A stretch of DNA of 10,207 nt from ANME-2 cluster archaeon (GTDB taxonomy: Archaea > Halobacteriota > Methanosarcinia > Methanosarcinales > Methanocomedenaceae): positions 1 to 10,207 of the forward strand of contig JAMJFQ010000061.1 of the NCBI GenBank assembly GCA_023544605.1. The letters run 5' to 3'. Below the pieces are notes generated by a model, which worked only from the letters and a program-made list of their open reading frames with translations, was not told the origin of the DNA and searched no databases. Positions 6,197 through 10,207 of this stretch are shown in pieces (positions within the stretch are counted from its first letter, which is position 1; each line of letters starts with the position of its first letter). Both the position numbers and the translations under genes were made by a program.

Positions 6197-7666
6197 CTAG
6201 TCTATCTGGGCCTTCTGGAGGCTGCCGCTGTAATCAACATACACGGCCTTGACTTCAGTAAATTCCCTGATGGCATCGGTACCCGCTTCCCTGAAACCAT
6301 TGCCTGTACCCTTAACACCACCGAACGGCAGGTGTACTTCGGCTCCTATTGTGGATGCATTTATGTAGGTGATACCTGCCTCGATCTTTTCAATGGCTTT
6401 GAATGCATGGGAAATATTTCTGGTATATATTGATGATGACAGGCCATACATGGTATTATTTGTCACTTCAATCGCCTCTTCAAGTCCTGATACCGGTATC
6501 AAGGCCACAACCGGCCCGAATATCTCCTCCTGTGCTATACGCATGTTCTGGTCCACTTCCGTGAAGATCGTGGGTTCAAAGAAATATCCCGGAAGTCCGG
6601 GTTTTGCCGGACTACCGCCTGTTAACAGGTTTGCCCCTTCCTCCTTCCCGATACCGGCATATTTCGTGATCTTTTCCAGCTGGGATGGATTGATGACCGG
6701 ACCTACATCAGTATCGGGATGCAGCCCGTCACCCAGTTTAAGTGACCGGGTCCTGGCCAGGAGTTTCTGCGTGAACTCATCCTTCACGTTCTCATGAACA
6801 ATGACCCTGCTGGCAGCAGTGCAGCGCTGTCCTGTAGTGCCGAAGGCGCCCCAGACCACTCCCTCCACTGCAAGGTCGATATCGGCATCATCCATGATGA
6901 TTATTGGATTCTTACCTCCAAGCTCCAGTGATACCCGTTTCATGGACCTGGCACATTCACCCATGATCCATTTTCCGGTCTCCAGGCTACCCGTAAATGA
7001 GATTGCCCTGATATCAGGATGGTGGACAATGGCACTTCCCACCGTACCTCCGGGGCCGAACACCAAATTGATGACACCGGGGGGCAGGCCCGCTTCCATA
7101 AGTACCTCCACCAGTTTGATGGTCAACAGGGGTGTATCACTGGCAGGTTTCATCACAATGGTATTCCCTGCTACCAGTGCAGGCATGATCTTCCAGGCCG
7201 GTATGGCCATGGGGAAGTTCCAGGGTGTTATCATGCCTATGACGCCGATGGGGCGCAGTATGGTCATGCAGAACTTGTCCTTCAATTCCGAGGTGGTGGT
7301 CTCGCCGAACATGCGCCGCCCTTCACCTGCAGCATACAGGGTGATGTCGATAGCTTCCTGGACGTCCCCGCGGGTCTCGGCCAGGACCTTCCCCATCTCC
7401 CGGGTCATAAGTGCTGAAAGGTCTTCTTTTCGCTCTTCAAGGATGCGGGCTGCTTTGAACAGTACCATGGCCCGTTTGGGCGGTGGTGTTTCGCTCCAGG
7501 CTGGAAAAGCGTCCCAGGCAGATTTGACGGCGCGGTTCACGTCATCGCCGGATGCAACCTGCAATGTTGCCAGGTTCTCCAGCGTTGCAGGGTTGATGTT
7601 TTCAAACGTTTCGTTGGTAGATGAGTCTGTCCACTCTCCATTTATGAGTAATTTGTACTGCTGCAT
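6197..7666 (-). CDS. gabD: NAD(P)-dependent aldehyde dehydrogenase, probable succinate-semialdehyde dehydrogenase
   Basis: This enzyme oxidises an aldehyde to its acid with NAD(P)+; in this setting the likely substrate is succinate semialdehyde. The 489-aa length is typical of the family. Visible active-site elements are Asn150 in TPWNFP, Lys173 in MKPAS, the FTGSLETG nucleotide-binding loop at 224-231, the general base Glu248 in LELGGKNP, the nucleophile Cys282 in GQRCT, and EIFGPV at 381-386. The residue equivalent to Glu195 of strictly NAD-linked enzymes appears to be Ser (KPASDTP), which would permit NADP+; that is an inference. The C-terminal end (LPFGGVKGTGNG and YVDYSG) also resembles 2-oxoglutarate-semialdehyde dehydrogenases, so the exact substrate is open. 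ATG start with a GGGGA site about 7 nt upstream. It is the first gene of the operon and ends in TAG, the only such stop in the window; the next gene continues in the same frame. Confidence 0.8.
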   Translation of the reverse strand: MQQYKLLINGEWTDSSTNETFENINPATLENLATLQVASGDDVNRAVKSAWDAFPAWSETPPPKRAMVLFKAARILEERKEDLSALMTREMGKVLAETRGDVQEAIDITLYAAGEGRRMFGETTTSELKDKFCMTILRPIGVIGMITPWNFPMAIPAWKIMPALVAGNTIVMKPASDTPLLTIKLVEVLMEAGLPPGVINLVFGPGGTVGSAIVHHPDIRAISFTGSLETGKWIMGECARSMKRVSLELGGKNPIIIMDDADIDLAVEGVVWGAFGTTGQRCTAASRVIVHENVKDEFTQKLLARTRSLKLGDGLHPDTDVGPVINPSQLEKITKYAGIGKEEGANLLTGGSPAKPGLPGYFFEPTIFTEVDQNMRIAQEEIFGPVVALIPVSGLEEAIEVTNNTMYGLSSSIYTRNISHAFKAIEKIEAGITYINASTIGAEVHLPFGGVKGTGNGFREAGTDAIREFTEVKAVYVDYSGSLQKAQID

Positions 7667-7690
7667 AATGATTCCCCGATTAGAACATTG

Positions 7691-7700
7691 TAAATTATAG
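7691..7700 (-). promoter_or_regulatory. Candidate TATA box for the gabD-msrB operon
   Basis: The minus strand carries CTATAATTT about 29 nt before the first ATG of the operon. With usual archaeal spacing, transcription would start only a few bases before the ATG, leaving the GGGGA ribosome site barely transcribed or outside the message. A second AT-rich stretch about 8 nt further upstream would give a short leader that includes this site. Either could be the true box. The call is weak and based on position and composition only. Confidence 0.25.
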
Positions 7701-8036
7701 GTAATAAGTGTTTGCTGTGTGCAATGTGGATTGTAGATGTGTTTAGTGAATGTTTCGGAAGTTTTAGTATTGGAGGGGGAAAAGGTTTGTTAATACTGGT
7801 GGGATGTGCTTGAGAAATAGATTGCCGGACAAGACGGGGATTGTGGAGCAAGGTGTCATTTACAGGCCTCGGTAATTTATTCCGGGGTATAGTGACTTTT
7901 AACAGGGATGACCATATCAATCGGTATTCAGGATAAAAAGGCGTTACAGTGCCTCGCTGAACAATAGTTGAGGGAGGACCCTAAAATTCCATGCAAAGGT
8001 TGATTTAAATTGAAAATTAAAACAAGAAATGGCTCG

Positions 8037-8059
8037 ATATCTATAATGACACTAGATAT
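8037..8059. repeat. Perfect 7-bp inverted repeat with 9-nt loop
   Basis: ATATCTA at 8037-8043 pairs with TAGATAT at 8053-8059. It lies about 140 bp past the nifB stop and about 370 bp before the operon start. It could be a regulator-binding dyad or a weak RNA hairpin. In AT-rich DNA, such a repeat may also arise by chance. Confidence 0.3.
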
Positions 8060-8199
8060 GAGAAATGTTGGATAATGTAAAATCTTGAATAAGACCAATC
8101 CAATCCATAAACTGGGCCCAAATGATATTGTGTAAATGGCATAATTAGTATTTTCAGGATTATCCCACTCTTAACCTGACAGGCCAATAAAACCCTTAA

Positions 8200-9090
8200 T
8201 CACCCATGATAATACTCACTCTGTGCCCGCTTCTGCACCGGAGACCCGCAGGGCTCCTCTCCTGGTACACCCACAGCATCGGCCCGGCATTGCTGGCACA
8301 GCCTGAACTGGGGCATGTACTCCTCGGCCAGGGTGCGCACAAGGTTCAGGTCCTCGCATGAAGGTGGCTCTGAGAGCTCAAAATCATATAATGGTATAAG
8401 CGGGATGATATTCATGATGGCAGCACCGTACTCAGCCGCCTTCTTGGCAATATCCTCTATCTCTTCCATATTAATATCAGGCAGCAGCACCGTATTGGTC
8501 TTGACGATCAGTCCTGCTTCAGACGCTGCTTTGATGCCTTCCCACTGTTTCTCCAGTAAAAGTTCGGCAGCTTCCAGGCCCTTGTAGGTCTTGCCGTGAT
8601 ACCGCACCCAGTGGTATATCTTGGCTGCGGTCTCGGGATTGACAGCATTCACGGTAACAGTCACACTGCTCACACCAACCGCCTTCAACTCATCGATCTT
8701 CTCGCTGAGCAGTAACCCGTTGGATGCAATGCACTTGATAAGGTCAGGATACTTCTCATGCACCTGTCGCAGGGTCTCGAAAGTAGCATCATTGGCCAGG
8801 GCCTCGGCAGGACCTGCAATACCAACCACCTTCAGGTTATCCATCTCCTTAACGTACTTGTCAACCCGCTCCAGCGCCTCCTGCGGATTTATGATGCCAC
8901 TGGCCACACCGGGCCTGTGCTCGCACTTGTCGATTGTGCGGATGCAGTACCCGCACTGGATATTGCACCTGGGCGCTACAGGCAGGTGTATGCGTGCGGT
9001 CTTGAAATGCATTTTCTCATTGTAACAGGGATGTACGCTCGTCAAGTGTGAGATTTTGGAACCAATGTCTCCCCAGCGTTCTTCTTTCAT
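8200..9090 (-). CDS. nifB: Radical SAM protein NifB, nitrogenase cofactor (NifB-co) biosynthesis
   Basis: NifB uses S-adenosylmethionine radical chemistry to fuse two [4Fe-4S] units, with an inserted carbide, into the 8Fe precursor of nitrogenase cofactor. The 296-aa product has the compact archaeal architecture, lacking the C-terminal NifX-like domain of many bacterial NifBs. Signatures are HPC at 20-22, VAPRCNIQCGYC at 38-49 (Cys42, Cys46 and Cys49 for the radical SAM cluster), HRPGVAS at 58-64, AGPAEALAN at 92-100 in place of the usual AGPGxxLAN, NIIPLIP at 227-233, and CQQCRADAVG at 265-274, whose cysteines are expected to bind a substrate cluster. The start ATG has AAGGAG upstream, at a rather long 12-nt spacing, and no in-frame alternative start lies closer. 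The gene stands alone, with no nifH, nifD, nifK or nifE in the window and a divergent insertion sequence on its 5' side. The family is confident; a role in nitrogen fixation depends on genes elsewhere. Confidence 0.9.
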   Translation of the reverse strand: MKEERWGDIGSKISHLTSVHPCYNEKMHFKTARIHLPVAPRCNIQCGYCIRTIDKCEHRPGVASGIINPQEALERVDKYVKEMDNLKVVGIAGPAEALANDATFETLRQVHEKYPDLIKCIASNGLLLSEKIDELKAVGVSSVTVTVNAVNPETAAKIYHWVRYHGKTYKGLEAAELLLEKQWEGIKAASEAGLIVKTNTVLLPDINMEEIEDIAKKAAEYGAAIMNIIPLIPLYDFELSEPPSCEDLNLVRTLAEEYMPQFRLCQQCRADAVGVPGEEPCGSPVQKRAQSEYYHG

Positions 9091-9114
9091 ATGTGTATAA
9101 CACTCCTTGTCTAT

Positions 9115-9126
9115 CTATTTATATGT
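9115..9126 (-). promoter_or_regulatory. Candidate TATA box of nifB
   Basis: The minus strand reads ACATATAAATAG, a good match to an archaeal TATA box, 25-36 nt before the nifB ATG. Usual spacing would place transcription start close to position 9094, which would leave out the AAGGAG site at 9103-9108. So either the message is nearly leaderless or another AT-rich box further upstream (around 9146-9152) is used. Confidence 0.35.
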
Positions 9127-9213
9127 ATTTGTTTAGCTAGCCAAATTTAATCGTGTTCACTATCCTTAAATCTTGATATTTTTCGTCATTTCAACCATGG
9201 TTCTCACATTTCA

Positions 9214-9232
9214 CCGAAAACTTAATATATAG
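9214..9232 (+). promoter_or_regulatory. Candidate BRE and TATA box driving the insertion-sequence genes
   Basis: A purine-rich CCGAAAAC precedes TTAATATATAG, as in an archaeal BRE followed by a TATA box. The TATA centre lies about 26 nt before the ATG at 9253, so the transcript would begin at or next to the start codon. No Shine-Dalgarno site precedes this ATG, which fits a leaderless message. Confidence 0.45.
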
Positions 9233-9252
9233 TAATATATATCAAGTTATTA

Positions 9253-9411
9253 ATGAAACGTATAGAAATAGACACAGGCAAACTTCTCCTTACAGAAGAC
9301 ATAATAGGCTTCTTTCAAAAAACCGTCACTAAATTTGGCACCGGGGCAAAGATTGACTGCCCAAAAGAATATCTCGATAAAACCGTCTACTTCGTCGTGT
9401 GTAAAGATTGA
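9253..9411 (+). CDS. DUF2080-like small transposon-encoded protein
   Basis: This is a 52-aa protein starting at ATG and ending in TGA. It resembles the DUF2080 family of short proteins encoded next to transposase genes in methanogen and related archaeal genomes: an N-terminal strand-rich part, then GFFQKTVTKFGTGAKIDCPK at 19-38 and the closing YFVVCKD. The recurring pattern F-x-K-T-V-T-x-F-G-x-x-A-K followed by a final V-V-x-K-D is what I recognise; its molecular function is unknown. The last bases overlap the TTG start of the next frame by 4 nt (TTGA), implying coupled translation of the two. The gene is probably leaderless, given the TATA position. The family assignment is from memory of the pattern and is moderately sure; the reading frame itself is well supported by context. 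Confidence 0.65.
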   Translation: MKRIEIDTGKLLLTEDIIGFFQKTVTKFGTGAKIDCPKEYLDKTVYFVVCKD

Positions 9412-9857
9412 ATTCAGACAATTACATCAACAAACTCCAACAAACCATCATACGACTTACCGTCGAGAGAGACGTATCCATTAAACACATTCAAGAGCTT
9501 GAACAAGAGAACGAAAAGCTCAAAAAGAAGTTACTTTTTTACGAAAATCCCCATACTCCGCCATCTGCTAATAGATTGCAAAAGATACAGAAAACACCAA
9601 ATGACAATAAAGAACCAAAAAAACGTGGTGCACCAAAAGGCCATAGAGGTGCCACACGTCCAACACCAGAACCTGATGAAGTCAAGGATGTAGTTGCCCA
9701 ACAATGCGAAAACTGTGGCAGTTTTGATTTAGAGAAGCTGGACAACTTTGAGAAATCGGTGATAGAGGACATTTCACTTCCACAAAAGATCAAGGTCACT
9801 CAATTTAACCGGTGGGAGGTCAGGTGTCAACATTGTGGTCATCAGGTCAAAGCTTGA
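9408..9857 (+). pseudogene. Truncated IS66-like transposase, N-terminal part only
   Basis: This 149-aa frame starts at TTG, overlapping the previous stop. It matches the N-terminal region of IS66-type transposases. A coiled-coil-like segment lies at about 10-45 (ELEQENEKLKKKL), followed by the motif ENPHTPPS at 46-53, a basic linker with KKRGAPKGHRGATR at 71-84, and a zinc-ribbon domain with Cys100/Cys103 and Cys140/Cys143. Full IS66 transposases continue for roughly 300 more residues with the DDE catalytic core. Here TGA occurs directly after the second zinc pair, and the following DNA encodes a different transposase family. The product therefore lacks all catalytic residues and is a remnant, unless the fragment acts as a DNA-binding regulator. 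No ribosome site is clear at the TTG; coupling with the upstream gene is likely. Confidence 0.75.
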
Positions 9858-9879
9858 CCGCAAGGGAAGGGGGAGAAAA

Positions 9880-10207
9880 ATGACTGCAAAAGGGCTTATG
9901 AATCGTGTTGTTGATGCAATTCCGAAGCAGTACAGGGGTTTGTTTGATTATAGCGTCATTGAAGGGGAAGGTAATTTTCAACTTACGTTTGAACTCAATG
10001 AAACCAAAGAAAAAGAGTTCATTGTAGCGATGGGAAAGACTGTTGTTTTTACGGATCAGACGGATCTTACAGCACGCCAGATCGTTGAAATCTATGATTC
10101 TCGCAATACGATTGAAAGTGATATCAGATGGCTTAAAGATACGTTGTTGATCCCGTTAAAGCCTACTTATGTCAGGAAAGATGTGACGATCAGGGCGCAT
10201 GTGTTTT
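9880..10207 (+). pseudogene. C-terminal fragment of an IS4-superfamily (IS1634-like) DDE transposase, cut by window edge
   Basis: From an ATG at 9880 the frame stays open to the last base, giving 109 residues. Residues 72-86 fit the Y-(2)-R-(3)-E-(6)-K signature of IS4-superfamily transposases exactly: Tyr72, Arg75, Glu79 and Lys86, with Glu79 as the third catalytic acid. The preceding TDQTDLTARQIVEIY and the following LLIPLKP...IRAHVF are typical of the IS1634 branch. The frame is open back to about 9769, and its family-like sequence may begin near 9847 (reading SKLDRKGRGRK), so the ATG may be internal. The two upstream catalytic aspartates are missing, because the DNA there encodes the IS66-like protein instead. 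The gene is therefore 5'-truncated and cannot be active as it stands. The 3' end lies outside the window. Confidence 0.75.

Larger units (their letters stand above)
7667..8199. other. 533-bp intergenic region, no convincing gene
   Basis: This stretch separates the end of nifB from the start of the aldehyde dehydrogenase. It should contain the operon promoter on its left side and the nifB 3' end on its right. A 92-codon open frame on the minus strand (7920-7642) runs into the aldehyde dehydrogenase start, has no recognisable domain, and is judged spurious. Two short inverted repeats are visible: CCTCGG/CCGGGG at 7867-7887 (one G-U pair, 9-nt loop) and ATATCTA/TAGATAT at 8037-8059. No tRNA, CRISPR or riboswitch structure was recognised. 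Confidence 0.6.
9253..10207 (+). mobile_element. Degraded composite insertion-sequence region, runs off the right edge
   Basis: Three transposon-related reading frames follow one another on the plus strand: a DUF2080-like small protein, an IS66-like N-terminal fragment, and an IS1634-like C-terminal fragment. The two transposase pieces come from different families and do not form one enzyme. No terminal inverted repeats or target duplication could be defined, because the right end lies beyond the window; the left limit is set at the first coding base and the true edge may be some tens of bases further left. Base composition is visibly more A-rich than in the metabolic operon, consistent with foreign origin. 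Confidence 0.75.

Noticed and set aside
6801..7700. Long plus-strand open frame (about 299 codons) opposite the aldehyde dehydrogenase
   Set aside because: It is antisense to a gene with a complete active site; the translation has no family features and reflects codon composition of the true gene.
7642..7920. 92-codon minus-strand open frame upstream of the aldehyde dehydrogenase
   Set aside because: No recognisable domain, low-complexity Pro/Ser/His-rich composition, and it overlaps the true start of the dehydrogenase in another frame.
9091..9252. NrpR-type nitrogen-regulation operator near nifB
   Set aside because: I looked for GGAA-N6-TTCC-like and GGTA-N6-TACC-like dyads between nifB and the insertion sequence and saw none.
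9180..9260. Left terminal inverted repeat of the insertion sequence
   Set aside because: The AT-rich alternation around 9222-9242 is imperfectly palindromic, but without the right end no terminal repeat or target duplication can be shown.

Overview
The window looks like chromosomal DNA from an uncultured euryarchaeote, most likely a relative of the methanogens or methane oxidisers (Methanosarcinales / ANME-type, Halobacteriota). The reasons are an archaeal-style NifB, a small protein resembling the archaeal transposon-associated DUF2080 family, candidate archaeal TATA boxes, and purine-rich Shine-Dalgarno sites with some GTG and TTG starts. The assignment is an inference from gene families; there is no rRNA or marker gene here.

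Layout. Positions 1-261 are AT-rich and non-coding, with a short 9-bp tandem repeat. Positions 262-7666 hold seven minus-strand genes packed as one probable operon. In transcription order they are an aldehyde dehydrogenase (gabD-like), a class III aminotransferase (gabT-like), class II fumarase (fumC), succinate dehydrogenase flavoprotein (sdhA), iron-sulfur subunit (sdhB), a cytochrome b-type membrane anchor (sdhC), and methionine-R-sulfoxide reductase (msrB). Junctions from the aminotransferase to sdhC are 2-nt gaps or overlaps of 1 to 11 nt. A 533-bp gap without a convincing gene (7667-8199) precedes a lone minus-strand nifB (8200-9090). From about 9214 to the right edge lies a degraded, apparently composite insertion-sequence region on the plus strand: a 52-aa DUF2080-like protein, a truncated IS66-like N-terminal protein, and the C-terminal part of an unrelated IS4-superfamily (IS1634-like) transposase.

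How the genes fit together. If the first two enzymes act on 4-aminobutyrate, the operon encodes a complete route GABA -> succinate semialdehyde -> succinate -> fumarate -> malate. The succinate oxidation step would feed electrons into the membrane quinone or methanophenazine pool. That would be a self-contained GABA-to-malate module in an archaeon, and it is the most interesting feature of the window. A second point is that the aldehyde dehydrogenase and aminotransferase genes are in the same reading frame, separated by a single TAG codon and five sense codons. This deserves attention if the host decodes TAG as pyrrolysine. The substrates of both enzymes are inferred from context, not proven by sequence.
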